DNA of 64,000 bases from Streptomyces sp. NBC_00370 (GTDB lineage Bacteria > Actinomycetota > Actinomycetes > Streptomycetales > Streptomycetaceae), in contig NZ_CP107968.1 in NCBI RefSeq assembly GCF_036084755.1, positions 1,974,501 to 2,038,500 of the forward strand, read 5' to 3'. Shown here piece after piece: positions 42,910 to 53,769 of this stretch. The translations under genes and the position numbers were made by a program. The notes under the pieces were generated by a model. That model had not been told where the DNA came from. It was given only the letters and a program-made list of their open reading frames with translations, and did no database searches. The first letter of the stretch is position 1, and the number at the start of each line of letters is the position of its first letter.

Positions 42910-43592
42910 CAAATTTCCGTCTTGTCGTCTGCGTAAGTTTCCGGGGTGTCCGGCGCGTCTGGGTCGAACGACGGAACCCCTTCCAAGGTCTCGGCCTCGA
43001 TCGCCTCCGCCTCGGGGAGGAAGGGCGCGAGCTCCGGAAGCTCGTCAAGGCCGCGCAGGCCCATCCGCTCCAGAAAGTAGTTCGTCGTCCTGTACAGGAT
43101 CGCACCTGTTTCGGGTTCCGCGCCCGCCTCCTCGACCAGCCCCCGCTGGAGGAGGGTGCGCATCACACCGTCGCAGTTCACTCCGCGCACCATCGAGACC
43201 CGGGAACGGCTGACCGGCTGGCGGTACGCGACGACGGCCAGCGTCTCCAGCGCCGCCTGGGTCAGCCTGGCGTGCTGGCCGTCCAGGACGAAGCCCTCGA
43301 CGGCCTCCGCGTACGCGGGGCGCGAGTAGAACCGCCAGCCCCCGGCGACCAGCCGCAGCTCGAAACCGCGGCCCTGCACGGTGTACTCGTCCGCCAGCGC
43401 GCGCAGCGCGTCCGCCACGGCCCTGCGGGGGCGGTCGAGGACCTTGGCCAGGTGCTCCTCGCTCGCGGGCTCGTCCACGACCATGAGGACCGCCTCCAGG
43501 GCGGGCCGGAGGTCGAGCTCGGCGACCGTGCTCGCCGTACCCGCCACACCGGTGCCCGCCGTACCGGACGGGGTCTGCTCCTGCTCGCTCAC
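42909..43592 (-). CDS. scpB: Segregation and condensation protein ScpB
   Basis: Subunit of the SMC-ScpAB condensin. 227 residues from GTG 43592, overlapping the scpA stop by 4 nt. Two winged-helix halves are visible: LRPALEAVLMVVDEPASEEHLAKVLDRPRRAVADALRAL, then FVLDGQHARLTQAALETLAVVAYRQPVSRSRVSMVRGVNCDGVMRTLLQRGLVEE. RTTNYFLERMGLRGLDELPELAPFLP is the typical end. A short acidic tail follows (ETYADDKTEI). Confidence 0.96.
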   Translation of the reverse strand: MSEQEQTPSGTAGTGVAGTASTVAELDLRPALEAVLMVVDEPASEEHLAKVLDRPRRAVADALRALADEYTVQGRGFELRLVAGGWRFYSRPAYAEAVEGFVLDGQHARLTQAALETLAVVAYRQPVSRSRVSMVRGVNCDGVMRTLLQRGLVEEAGAEPETGAILYRTTNYFLERMGLRGLDELPELAPFLPEAEAIEAETLEGVPSFDPDAPDTPETYADDKTEI

Positions 43593-44755
43593 ACCTTCTC
43601 CTCGCGCGTCTGGTCGGCCTCCGGGGCCGGTGCCGGGGCCGCCGGCACGTCGGGTACGTCCGGGGGCCGGTCGAACTCGTCGGTCACCGTCGGCTCCACA
43701 TCGTCGTCCCCGCCCGTCCAGCGGACCATCAGCGACCCCAGGGCCTCTTCCTGGTCGAGCGCCACCACCCGCTCCCGGTAGAGCTCCAGAAGGGCCAGGA
43801 AGCGCGCCACGACGGTGAGGGTGTCCGCTGCGTCCTCGGTGAGCGCCTGGAAGCTCACCTCGCCGCGCTCGCGCAGCCGCGCCACGACGATCCCCGCCTG
43901 CTCCTGCACGGAGACGAGCGGCGCGTGGATGTGGTCGACGTACACCTGCGGCCGGGGCTTGGGCTGCATCGCCTTCACCGCGAGCCGGGCGAAGCCCTCG
44001 GGGCCGATGCGGATCACGACTTCGGGAAGCAGCTCGGCGTACTGGGGTTCGAGGCCCACGGTGCGCGGATAGCGCCGGGCCTCGGTCTCCAGACGGTCGC
44101 TGAAGATCTCCGCGATCTGCTTGTAGGCGCGGTACTGCAACAGCCGGGCGAAGAGCAGGTCACGCGCTTCGAGCAGGGCGAGGTCGGCCTCGTCCTCCAC
44201 CTCGGCGGCGGGCAGCAGCCGGGCCGCCTTGAGGTCGAGCAGGGTGGCGGCGACGACGAGGAATTCGGTGGTCTGGTCGAGGTCCCAGTCGGGGCCCATG
44301 GCGCGGATATGGCCCATGAACTCGTCGGTGACCTTGGAGAGCGCCACCTCGGTCACGTCGAGCTTGTGCTTCGAGATGAGCTGGAGCAGCAGGTCGAAGG
44401 GGCCTTCGAAGTTGACGAGCCGCACGGTGAACCGGCCGTCGTCGACGGGTTCGGTCTCCCCGTCGGGCGCGGGTGCGGGGTCCGGTGCCGGGTCGGGAGC
44501 GGGTGTGGGCTCCGGGACGGGCCCTGGATCCGGGTCGGGTTCTGGATCCGGGTCGGGCTCGGGTTCCGGCTCGGCCGGCGGAGCCGGTGGGGGCGGAGGC
44601 TCGGCCTCGGCCACCGCGGCCGTTTCCGGTTCGGCGACCGGCTCCGGAAGCACCGGTTCCGGCTCCGTGACCGCCGGTGGCCGCGCGTCCGGCACGCCCG
44701 GACCGCGGCCGAGTGAGCGGCGGGAGGGGCGGGCGGGGTCGTCGGTCGGCGGCAT
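43589..44755 (-). CDS. scpA: Segregation and condensation protein ScpA with Pro/Glu-rich extension
   Basis: Kleisin of the SMC complex. 388 residues from ATG 44755. The first 105 residues or so are Pro/Glu/Asp-rich (PEPEPDPDPEPDPDP-type runs) and probably disordered. The kleisin N-domain follows: FTVRLVNFEGPFDLLLQLISKHKLDVTEVALSKVTDEFMGHI, then a helical middle and the C-terminal winged helix (VSFQALTEDAADTLTVVARFLALLELYRERVVALDQEE). Overlap with scpB shows coupled expression. A ribbon-helix-helix-like gene lies 47 bp upstream. Confidence 0.95.
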   Translation of the reverse strand: MPPTDDPARPSRRSLGRGPGVPDARPPAVTEPEPVLPEPVAEPETAAVAEAEPPPPPAPPAEPEPEPDPDPEPDPDPGPVPEPTPAPDPAPDPAPAPDGETEPVDDGRFTVRLVNFEGPFDLLLQLISKHKLDVTEVALSKVTDEFMGHIRAMGPDWDLDQTTEFLVVAATLLDLKAARLLPAAEVEDEADLALLEARDLLFARLLQYRAYKQIAEIFSDRLETEARRYPRTVGLEPQYAELLPEVVIRIGPEGFARLAVKAMQPKPRPQVYVDHIHAPLVSVQEQAGIVVARLRERGEVSFQALTEDAADTLTVVARFLALLELYRERVVALDQEEALGSLMVRWTGGDDDVEPTVTDEFDRPPDVPDVPAAPAPAPEADQTREEKV

Positions 44756-44802
44756 CGGGGTCCAGGTGCGTGGGCGGCGGGTCCGGCCCGCGCAGGCTAT
44801 CT

Positions 44803-45420
44803 TCAGCGGCCGCGCAGGCGCCGTACGAGGATGCTCGCGTCGCCGCGCGATTCCAGATCCGCCAGCACGACGGCCACCGCTTCGCGGACGATCCGCCCGC
44901 GGTCGACGGCGAGGCCGTGCTCACCGCGCAGCACGAGCCGCGCGTGTTCGAGGTCCATCAGTTCCTCGGCCGAGACATAGACCGTGATCTTCTCGTCGTG
45001 CCGTTCGCGACCGCTGGGACGGCGGTTGGCACCCCGCCCCCTGCGGCGCTGGCCGCCCTGCTGCCCGCCCTGGGGCCCCTGCGGGCCGCCCGGCTGCGAG
45101 GGGCCGTTGCCCTGCTCCGGCGGGCGGCGCCCCTTGACGGAGGACGCCGCCTGCTCCGCGTCCGACGTACGGCTGCGCGGCGGCCCGGCGGGACCCGGTT
45201 CGGCGGTGGAGTGCTCCTCCGTCGACGTACCGGCCGAGGCCGCCGGCGAGGACGGTCCCGCCGCTTCGCCAGACGGGTCGCTCTCCCCCGCGGGACCGGG
45301 CACCCGGGCCTCGCCGTTCGCGCTCCGGCGCCGGTCCGCGGGCGATGATGCCTGCAGAGCCGTGCCACCGGTCGTACGGAACAGTTCGTCGGCCCCGGGC
45401 AGACTCACTCGGCGTGACAC
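44803..45420 (-). CDS. Small protein with C-terminal ribbon-helix-helix-like domain
   Basis: 205 residues from GTG 45420, which overlaps the 3' end of parA by 16 nt. Residues 1-140 are low-complexity (Ser, Gly, Pro, then a QGGQQGGQRRRGRGANRR stretch). The last 62 residues fit a ribbon-helix-helix fold: strand KITVYVSAEELM, helix DLEHARLVLRGE, helix GRIVREAVAVVLADLE, then LVRRLRGR. RHH proteins are common centromere-binding partners of ParA ATPases. The tight parA overlap makes this protein a candidate partner; that is inference. I know no characterised homolog. Confidence 0.75.
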   Translation of the reverse strand: MSRRVSLPGADELFRTTGGTALQASSPADRRRSANGEARVPGPAGESDPSGEAAGPSSPAASAGTSTEEHSTAEPGPAGPPRSRTSDAEQAASSVKGRRPPEQGNGPSQPGGPQGPQGGQQGGQRRRGRGANRRPSGRERHDEKITVYVSAEELMDLEHARLVLRGEHGLAVDRGRIVREAVAVVLADLESRGDASILVRRLRGR

Positions 45421-46568
45421 CGGGCGAGCACCTCCCTGGCGAGCTGGCGGTACGCGGCGGCGCCGACGGAGTTCGACGCGTAGGTCGTGATCGGCTCACC
45501 GGCGACCGTGGTCTCGGGGAAGCGCACGGTCCGCCCGATCACCGTGTGGTAGACGTTCTCGTCGAACGCCTCGACCACGCGGGCGAGCACCTCACGGCTG
45601 TGCACCGTGCGGGAGTCGTACATCGTGGCGAGGATGCCGTCGAGCTCCAGCTCGGGGTTGAGCCGCTCCTGGACCTTCTCGATGGTCTCCGTGAGCAGGG
45701 CCACGCCGCGCAGCGCGAAGAACTCGCACTCCAGCGGCACGATCACCTTGTGCGCCGCTGTCAGCGCGTTCACGGTGAGCAGACCGAGCGAGGGCTGACA
45801 GTCGATCACGATGTAGTCGTAGTCCTGCATCAGCGGCTTCAACGCCCGCTGGAGCGTGGACTCGCGCGCCACCTCGCTCACCAACTGCACTTCGGCGGCC
45901 GAGAGGTCGATGTTGCTCGGCAGTAGATCCATGTTGGGCACAGCGGTCTTCAGGAGCACTTCGTCCGCCGCCATGCCCCGCTCCATGAGCAGGTTGTAGA
46001 CGGTGAGGTCGAGCTCCATCGGATTCACACCGAGTCCGACCGACAGGGCTCCCTGCGGGTCGAAGTCGACGAGCAGGACGCGCCGTCCGTACTCCGCGAG
46101 CGCGGCACCCAGATTGATGGTCGACGTCGTCTTGCCGACGCCGCCCTTCTGGTTGCACATCGCGATGATCTTCGCGGGGCCGTGATCGGTGAGCGGTCCT
46201 GGGATCGGGAAGTACGGCAGGGGACGCCCGGTCGGGCCGATCCGCTCGCGGCGCTGGCGGGCAGCGTCGGGCGCGAGGGTGGCCGCGTATTCGGGGTCGG
46301 GCTCGTACTCGGCGTCAGGGTCGTAGAAGTGACCCTCGGGCACTTCGTTGTAGTCGGCGAATGGGCTGGACTCTCGCCCGCCCTCGTTGCCGGCCATGGC
46401 GTTCACGTGTTGGCCGTCCATCATCTGGTGGGCTGTCGTCATGTGCGGGTGGGTCGAGAAGGTGCGGACTGCGACGGAGCCGACAGCGTCGAGCCCGGAC
46501 GAAGGGCTCTGGCCCCTCGCAGGCATTCCTGGTTGACCACCCCCGGGAGTAAATGTCGACTCATTCAC
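45405..46568 (-). CDS. ParA-family ATPase (orphan, not beside parB)
   Basis: 387 residues from GTG 46568 (AAGGAGG about 11 bases upstream). Residues 1-130 are an extension without known domain (acidic patch YDPDAEYEPDPEYA). The deviant Walker A KGGVGKTT is at 141-148, preceded by IIAMCNQ. LLVDFDPQGALSVGLGV, PSNIDLSAAEVQLVSE and IVIDCQPSLGLLTVNAL complete the MinD/ParA motifs. It should form ATP-dependent dimers on DNA. The classic parAB/gidB cluster near the origin is not here, so this is a second ParA, grouped with an RHH-like gene and scpAB. Confidence 0.92.
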   Translation of the reverse strand: MNESTFTPGGGQPGMPARGQSPSSGLDAVGSVAVRTFSTHPHMTTAHQMMDGQHVNAMAGNEGGRESSPFADYNEVPEGHFYDPDAEYEPDPEYAATLAPDAARQRRERIGPTGRPLPYFPIPGPLTDHGPAKIIAMCNQKGGVGKTTSTINLGAALAEYGRRVLLVDFDPQGALSVGLGVNPMELDLTVYNLLMERGMAADEVLLKTAVPNMDLLPSNIDLSAAEVQLVSEVARESTLQRALKPLMQDYDYIVIDCQPSLGLLTVNALTAAHKVIVPLECEFFALRGVALLTETIEKVQERLNPELELDGILATMYDSRTVHSREVLARVVEAFDENVYHTVIGRTVRFPETTVAGEPITTYASNSVGAAAYRQLAREVLARCHAE

Positions 46569-46906
46569 AAGTCGTCTTACCTCCTTGGACGTGACCAGGA
46601 AACTTATCGATAGGTCAGCGTGGCACCATGCCGACGATGGGCGACTCTATGGCGTGTCACCGGTCCGCAGCAACACAATCCGCCGGACCCGGCCCGATGT
46701 GTCGGCAACCGAACACCTCTCTGTCAAGGGCGCACGGGCCTCTCACCAAGGCATGGCGCACGGGTTTCCCGGGTGCGCGAATCGGTCGAAGTGTTACGTA
46801 CGAGGCGAGTTGACCGAGGGTCCGAATGTGTCCCGACAGACACCCGGCCGGACCTCGCCGAGCAAGATCCGGCCGTTGGCGCGATGTTGACGACGGCGTT
46901 GACGCG
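46569..46906. other. Intergenic region between parA start and ald end
   Basis: 338 bases. It should contain the parA operon promoter (within about 100 bp of 46568) and the end of the ald message. GGCCGGA...TCCGGCC around 46850-46875 could fold into a weak hairpin for ald. Plus-strand open frames here lack ribosome sites and homology. I saw no RNA gene. Confidence 0.5.
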
Positions 46907-48031
46907 TCAGCCGAGAAGGGCGCTCAACTCCACGTTGTCCAGGCCGTGCGCCTCTGCCACCTCACGGTAAACCACCTGGCCGTCGTGGGTGTTGAGGCCC
47001 TTGGCGAGTGCCGGGTCGCGGCGCAGCGCCTCGACCCAGCCGCGGTTCGCCAGCTCCACGATGTAGGGCAGCGTCGCGTTGGTCAGCGCGTAGGTGGAGG
47101 TGTTGGGCACGGCGCCCGGCATGTTGGCCACGCAGTAGAAGACCGAGTCGTGCACCTGGAAGGTCGGTTCGGCGTGCGTCGTCGGGTGCGAATCCTCGAA
47201 GCAACCACCCTGATCGATTGCAATGTCGACAAGTACACTCCCGGGCTTCATCTTGGCCACGAGCGCGTTGGTGACGAGCTTCGGCGCCTTCGCGCCGGGG
47301 ATGAGTACGGCGCCGACGACGAGGTCCGCGCCGACCACCGCGCGCTCCAGTTCGTACGCGTTGGAGACGATGGTCTGGACCTTCGTGCCGAAGACCTTGT
47401 CGGCCTCGCGGAGCTTGTTGATGTCCTTGTCGAGCAAGGTCACGTGGAAGCCCATGCCGACGGCGATCTGGGTGGCGTTCCACCCGGAGACACCGCCGCC
47501 GATGACGACGGCGCGGCCGGGCGCCGTGCCGGGGACCCCGCCGGGCAGCACCCCGCGGCCGCCGGCCGAGCGCATCAGGTGGTACGCGCCGACCTGCGGG
47601 GCGAGCCGGCCGGCCACCTCGGACATCGGGGCGAGCAGCGGCAGCGCGCGATGGGCGGTCTCGACCGTCTCGTAGGCGATGGCGGTGGTGCCGGAGTCCA
47701 GCAGGGCGTCGGTGCAGGCGCGGGAGGCCGCGAGGTGCAGATACGTGAAGAGCGTCTGGCCCTTGCGCAGTCGGTGGTACTCCTCGGGAACCGGCTCCTT
47801 GACCTTGAGCAGCAGGTCGGCGGCGGCCCAGACCTCGTCGGCCGTGGCCAGGACGCGGGCGCCCGCCGCGCTGAACTCGTCGTCGGTGATCGAGGATCCG
47901 GCGCCGGCGTCACGCTCGATGACGACCTGATGACCGTGGCGCACCAGCTCGTGCACACCGCCGGGGGTGATGGCCACCCGGAACTCGTTGTTCTTGACCT
48001 CGCGGGGGATGCCGACCAGCACGTGGATCAC
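46907..48031 (-). CDS. ald: Alanine dehydrogenase
   Basis: NAD-dependent interconversion of L-alanine with pyruvate and ammonia. 374 residues from GTG 48031; GTG 48022 is an alternative. The start [21 protein letters not shown] and [10 protein letters not shown] are family signatures. FTYLHLAAS contains the substrate-site His, and the Rossmann motif [24 protein letters not shown] lies near 175-200. [14 protein letters not shown] closes the fold. Length is normal for the family. A promoter (48134-48161) and a small palindrome (48057-48070) lie upstream. Confidence 0.97.
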   Translation of the reverse strand: MIHVLVGIPREVKNNEFRVAITPGGVHELVRHGHQVVIERDAGAGSSITDDEFSAAGARVLATADEVWAAADLLLKVKEPVPEEYHRLRKGQTLFTYLHLAASRACTDALLDSGTTAIAYETVETAHRALPLLAPMSEVAGRLAPQVGAYHLMRSAGGRGVLPGGVPGTAPGRAVVIGGGVSGWNATQIAVGMGFHVTLLDKDINKLREADKVFGTKVQTIVSNAYELERAVVGADLVVGAVLIPGAKAPKLVTNALVAKMKPGSVLVDIAIDQGGCFEDSHPTTHAEPTFQVHDSVFYCVANMPGAVPNTSTYALTNATLPYIVELANRGWVEALRRDPALAKGLNTHDGQVVYREVAEAHGLDNVELSALLG

Positions 48032-48056
48032 GGTCCTTGACTCAGGGGCTCAGGGG

Positions 48057-48161
48057 ATTACCGGGGTAATTCCATACATACCCGGGCAGCGCGGGGCGCT
48101 CCGGGAGTCGCCACAGAAACACGCGGCGGAGCCAGTCTAATGAAGGACTTCCAGCTGTCTA
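48057..48161 (-). promoter_or_regulatory. Putative ald promoter and small palindrome
   Basis: On the minus strand TAGACA (48161-48156) and TAGACT (48139-48134), 16 bp apart, match -35 and -10 elements. The perfect palindrome ATTACC-GG-GGTAAT occupies 48057-48070, 26 bp before the ald start. It would fall in the 5' untranslated region and could be a repressor or Lrp-type site. Confidence 0.5.
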
Positions 48162-48174
48162 GCCTTGCAAAGCT

Positions 48175-51150
48175 TTAATCTTTCCCGGAACCGCTACGGA
48201 TTTCGTAGGCGGACTCGTGATCTGTCGGCGGTTCCGCCAGCAAACGGTCGGCTGCGGCGCGGTGCAGCCCCGCAGCCGTGGGGTCGCCGAGCCGCTCCAG
48301 GGTGTCCGCGAGACGGAGCTGGAGCGCCGCCTGGAGCCGTACGTCACCGGCCTGGCGTGCGACAGCGGCGGCGTCCTCGCAGACGCGCAGCGACTCCTGG
48401 GGGCGGCCCGCGTATTCGAGTACCCGGGCCGTCTCGCTCAACGCCCGTGCCAGGCCCGGCAGATCGCCCAGCCGCCGGAAGCCGGCCGCCGCAGCGCGCC
48501 AGTCGCGCAGCGCGTCGTCGTACTCGCCCGCGTAGGCGTGGACGGCGCCGAGCCGGCCGTACAGCCGCGCCTCGTCGGCGCGCTCGCCCCTGCCGATGCG
48601 CTGGGACAGCGCCCTGCCGTACCAGTCGGCGGCCCGCTGCCAGTCCTGGAGGTCCTGGTAGGCACCGCCTACGGATTCCATCGCGCGGCCGGTCGCGTAG
48701 AGGTCGCTGGCCGCCCTTCCGGCGTCGAGCGCGGCGCGGTAGCGCACCAGCGCGTCGGCCGTGCGGCCGGTACGGGCGTCCAGGTCGCCGATGTTCAGCA
48801 GGGCGGCGGCCTTCTCGCGGTGCAGCTCGCGCCGCTCGGCGACGTCCAGGACGAGCTGGTGCAGCCCGTACAGCTCGGGCGCCGCCGCCTCGGTGCCGCG
48901 ATGGGTCGCCAGCGCCCGTACGAGCGCGGCGACCAGCCGGCGGGCCAGCGTGTCCAGCTCGCCGTCGGCGACGGCGACACGCGCGGCGGCCAGCAGCGCG
49001 GGCTGCCGGGTGCGGAGCCAGCCGGCCGCCACGGCGGCGCTCGGGAAGCGCAGCGCCCGGGGCAGCCCCGCGAGCTTCTTGCGCGCCGGGGAGCCCTCGG
49101 GGTCGGTGACGGCCCGGCAGGACTGGAGCAGCCGTACGGTCCGCTCCAGCATCCGCGCGCGGGCCAGCTGGATCTCGGCGGGCCTGTCCTGCTCGGCGAC
49201 GCGCTCCCGCAGCAGCGGTACGAGGCAGCCGGGCACCTCGTACTGGAGCCCGGCGCCCTGCAGGCCCGCCGCCAGGCCCTCGACGGTCGGGCCGAGCAGC
49301 CCGAGGGCGACGAAGTCGTCCAGCGCCTTGGCGGCCGCCGGCACGGAACAGCCGGTCAGCGCGGAGAGGGTGTGCGCGTCCGCGATGCCCGCGGGGGCGA
49401 GCGCGAGGAGCCGCAGCATCCGGGCCGTGGGCGGCGGCAGCGTCTCGTACACGAGCCGGAAGGCACGGGCCAGCGGCCGGTCACCCTCGGGCCGCTCGGT
49501 GTCGAGCGGCAGCGCGCGCAGCCGCCCGGCGAGATCGGCGACGGAAGCGGTGGGCCGTGCGGCCAGCCAGCCGCCGGCGAGCACCAGCGCGGCCGGCAGC
49601 CCGCCGCACTCCTCGGCCAGCGACTCGGCGGCCTGCGGATCGACGGTGATCCGTACGGCACCCGCGAACCGGGCCAGCAGTTCGACGGCGGCCTTGGCGT
49701 CCATGCCGCCGAGGGTGCACGGGCGGACGTCGGGGATACCGGTGAGCGGGCCCTGGGAGACGGCGAGCACGAGACAGTCGGGGTTGTCCGGCACGAGCGG
49801 ATCGACCTGCTCGGCGTCCACGGCGTCGTCCAGGACGAGCAGCACCCGGCGCCCGGCGAGCGCGTCGCGCACCATCCCGGACAGCTCGTCACCACCGGCC
49901 CCGGGCGGCGCGTCCACGCCGAGCACGCCGAGGATCTCCCGCGCGGACCCCTCGGTAGGCACGGCGTCCCCACCGGCCTCGGTGAGCCGCACGCGCACGA
50001 CGCCGTCCGGATACCCGGCGGCGAACCGCCGTGCGACTTCCCCAGCCAACGCGGTACGCCCGGTCCCGCCACGCCCGGCGATGAGCAGCACCCGCGCACG
50101 AGGCTCCTTACGCCCGGAAAGCGTATTGAGCCCGGCCCGCTCGGCATCCCCCCGCAAGGCACGGAGTTCGCGCTCACGCCCGAAGAACGCGGCGGGAGCG
50201 GCGGTCGCCGCCGAGGCCCCGGAGGGCTGCCGGCCATCGCGCGACTCCTGTCCGGCGGCAGGCGCCCGAGCAACGGGCGGCTCGTCGCACGCACTCGGCT
50301 CAGGCACCTCGGCCCGCGGCGCCGGAGCGCCCGGGGATTCCTGGGCAACACCCGACTCCGAAGCCGCGTGCGGCTCGGGCGCCGCAGAGGCCGCACGCTC
50401 GACCCGGGACTCCGGAACGACCGACGGCTCGTGCACGACGGACGGCTCTTGGTCCGCCGCCACCTCCGGGCCGCCGGGCGGCCCTTCCTCCGCTCGCGGC
50501 TGCGGAGCCGCAGGCGGCTCGGGAACAGCCAGTGGCTGGGACGCGACGGACGGCGCGGCAGTTGGCGTCCCGCCGACGCCAAGCGGCTCAGGCACACCGG
50601 GCCGCGCCTGTTCGGCCCGAGGCTCCGGAGCGACGTGCGGTTCACCGGCAAGCTGCTCCGCGCCGGCGGACACAACAGGCAGCGCCTGTTCGGCCCGGGG
50701 CTCCGGAGCGGTATGCGCGTCGCGGGCGGGCGTCCCTTGGGCCCTTGGACGCTCCTGCGCAGCCGCCGACTGAGTGGCGGCGGGTTCCTCCTGGCCAGGC
50801 GACCGCTCGCCGGCAGCATGCTCATCGGGCACGGGCGTTCCCTGGGCCCCTTGCGGCTCCGCAGCCTGCGGCCCCGGTACCACAGGCCGCTCACGGCCGG
50901 CCGAGACACGACGCTCCTGGGCAGCCGCCGACTCCGGCGCGGCGGGCGGCTCCTGCTCCGCTCCCGGCTCCGAGCCGATCTGCGCCGCCGAGACGGAGGG
51001 CGACTCCTCCGACCGGGTCGGCGGCGCGGCCGGCTCGGAGGGGGCCTTGCGGCCGCGGCGGCGGGGTTTGGGGGACGGGGTGTCAGGCGTGGTCGGGCGC
51101 TGGGCTTGTGGGCCGTTTTGGTCGTTCACGTCCACCGCCTGATCCGTCAC
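48175..51150 (-). CDS. Large protein: disordered N-terminus, NB-ARC-like ATPase, TPR repeats
   Basis: 991 residues from GTG 51150. Residues 1-330 are Pro/Glu/Ala/Ser-rich with degenerate repeats (PEPRAEQ, SVVPES-type) and probably disordered. FFGRERELRALRGDAER starts the ATPase part; the P-loop GRGGTGRT is at 359-366, with LLVLDDAVDAEQVDPLV as Walker B and a winged-helix region (GCSVPAAAKALDDFVALGLL). The C-terminal 230 residues are tetratricopeptide repeats (ALLNIGDLDARTGRTADALVRYRAALDAG and similar). The layout is that of AfsR-type STAND proteins without the SARP DNA-binding domain. Role unknown; probably scaffold or signalling. Confidence 0.85.
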   Translation of the reverse strand: MTDQAVDVNDQNGPQAQRPTTPDTPSPKPRRRGRKAPSEPAAPPTRSEESPSVSAAQIGSEPGAEQEPPAAPESAAAQERRVSAGRERPVVPGPQAAEPQGAQGTPVPDEHAAGERSPGQEEPAATQSAAAQERPRAQGTPARDAHTAPEPRAEQALPVVSAGAEQLAGEPHVAPEPRAEQARPGVPEPLGVGGTPTAAPSVASQPLAVPEPPAAPQPRAEEGPPGGPEVAADQEPSVVHEPSVVPESRVERAASAAPEPHAASESGVAQESPGAPAPRAEVPEPSACDEPPVARAPAAGQESRDGRQPSGASAATAAPAAFFGRERELRALRGDAERAGLNTLSGRKEPRARVLLIAGRGGTGRTALAGEVARRFAAGYPDGVVRVRLTEAGGDAVPTEGSAREILGVLGVDAPPGAGGDELSGMVRDALAGRRVLLVLDDAVDAEQVDPLVPDNPDCLVLAVSQGPLTGIPDVRPCTLGGMDAKAAVELLARFAGAVRITVDPQAAESLAEECGGLPAALVLAGGWLAARPTASVADLAGRLRALPLDTERPEGDRPLARAFRLVYETLPPPTARMLRLLALAPAGIADAHTLSALTGCSVPAAAKALDDFVALGLLGPTVEGLAAGLQGAGLQYEVPGCLVPLLRERVAEQDRPAEIQLARARMLERTVRLLQSCRAVTDPEGSPARKKLAGLPRALRFPSAAVAAGWLRTRQPALLAAARVAVADGELDTLARRLVAALVRALATHRGTEAAAPELYGLHQLVLDVAERRELHREKAAALLNIGDLDARTGRTADALVRYRAALDAGRAASDLYATGRAMESVGGAYQDLQDWQRAADWYGRALSQRIGRGERADEARLYGRLGAVHAYAGEYDDALRDWRAAAAGFRRLGDLPGLARALSETARVLEYAGRPQESLRVCEDAAAVARQAGDVRLQAALQLRLADTLERLGDPTAAGLHRAAADRLLAEPPTDHESAYEIRSGSGKD

Positions 51151-51320
51151 GGGCCACGCTCCGTCCGCCTGCGCACGAGCCGAGCCCGGCGGGTATCCGC
51201 GCGGGCGGATCGAGCCTAGTTCACTCTCTGCGACGGGTCGGTGCGAGCGCGGCCGGTACGTCCCCCGATCGGATCAGCATTTTGTCGGATCAGGGCCAGA
51301 TCGGTCGGACCGAACTCAGG

Positions 51321-51947
51321 TCAGGACTCGAACGGCCGCGCCGGCCACGGCGCCTCCGGCGCCCGCAGCGCGTCCAGGCCCTCGCCCGCCAGTGCGGCCG
51401 ACAGCGCCAGGACGCCCGTCACCAGGCAGCTGTTGTGCAGCTCGCCCGCGAGCACGCCCCGGACGAGGTCGGCCAGCTCCACCCGCGCGACCTCCATGTC
51501 CGCCTCCTCCTCAGCGACCTCGAAGCGGTCGCCGTCCGCCTCCGAGAGGTCGCGGGCGAGGAAGACGCGGACCGCCTCGTCGGAGCCGCCGGGCGAGGTG
51601 TAGATGTCGGCGAGTACCCGCCACTCCCCCGCCTTGATGTGCGCCTCCTCGTACAGCTCGCGCTGCGCCGCGTGCAGCGGGTTCTCGCCCGGTACGTCGA
51701 GCAGCCCGGCCGGGATCTCCCACAGCTTGTGCCGTACGGGGTGGCGGTACTGGCGCAGTACGACGACCCGGCCCGCGTCGTCGTACGCGAGGATCGCCAC
51801 CGACCCGGGGTGGACCTGGTAGTCGCGCGTCGCGACGGAACCGTCCGGCATGACCACGTGGTCCGTGCGGACGCTGGTCTTGTTGCCGCGGAACGGCGTC
51901 CCGGTCTCGGTGACGCGCCATTCCTCGGGGGCATCCTTGATGGTCAT
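51321..51947 (-). CDS. Nudix hydrolase, ADP-ribose pyrophosphatase-like
   Basis: Cleaves ADP-ribose to AMP and ribose 5-phosphate. 208 residues from ATG 51947 with GGAGGA 7 bases upstream. The Nudix region WEIPAGLLDVPGENPLHAAQRELYEEAHI is the ADPRase variant with one extra residue before the first Glu. VARDL-like FLARDLSEADGD and the acidic EEEADMEVARV follow, as in the family. It lies 112 bp after pyrG with a terminator between, so it is probably a separate unit. Confidence 0.92.
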   Translation of the reverse strand: MTIKDAPEEWRVTETGTPFRGNKTSVRTDHVVMPDGSVATRDYQVHPGSVAILAYDDAGRVVVLRQYRHPVRHKLWEIPAGLLDVPGENPLHAAQRELYEEAHIKAGEWRVLADIYTSPGGSDEAVRVFLARDLSEADGDRFEVAEEEADMEVARVELADLVRGVLAGELHNSCLVTGVLALSAALAGEGLDALRAPEAPWPARPFES

Positions 51948-51989
51948 GAAAGCGTCCTCCCACACAGCGGCCACGCGACAACGGAAAAA

Positions 51990-52023
51990 CCGGGGCACCG
52001 GCCCTGAAGGGCCCGTACCCCGG
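51990..52023 (-). terminator. Rho-independent terminator after pyrG
   Basis: On the minus strand CCGGGGTACGGGCCC, loop TTC, then AGGGCCGGTGCCCCGG form a stem with few mismatches, followed by GTTTTTCCG. It is 37 bp beyond the pyrG stop. Confidence 0.8.
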
Positions 52024-52059
52024 CTGCCACCGTATCGTCCGGCCGTGACCGGACAGGAC

Positions 52060-53769
<1,710 letters not shown>

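Noticed and set aside
42674..43213. Proline-rich plus-strand frame opposite rluB and scpB
   Set aside because: It is the complement of the Gly-rich rluB head; no independent evidence of coding.
46585..46970. Overlapping plus-strand frames between parA and ald
   Set aside because: No ribosome sites, no homology by eye, and composition of antisense or non-coding DNA.
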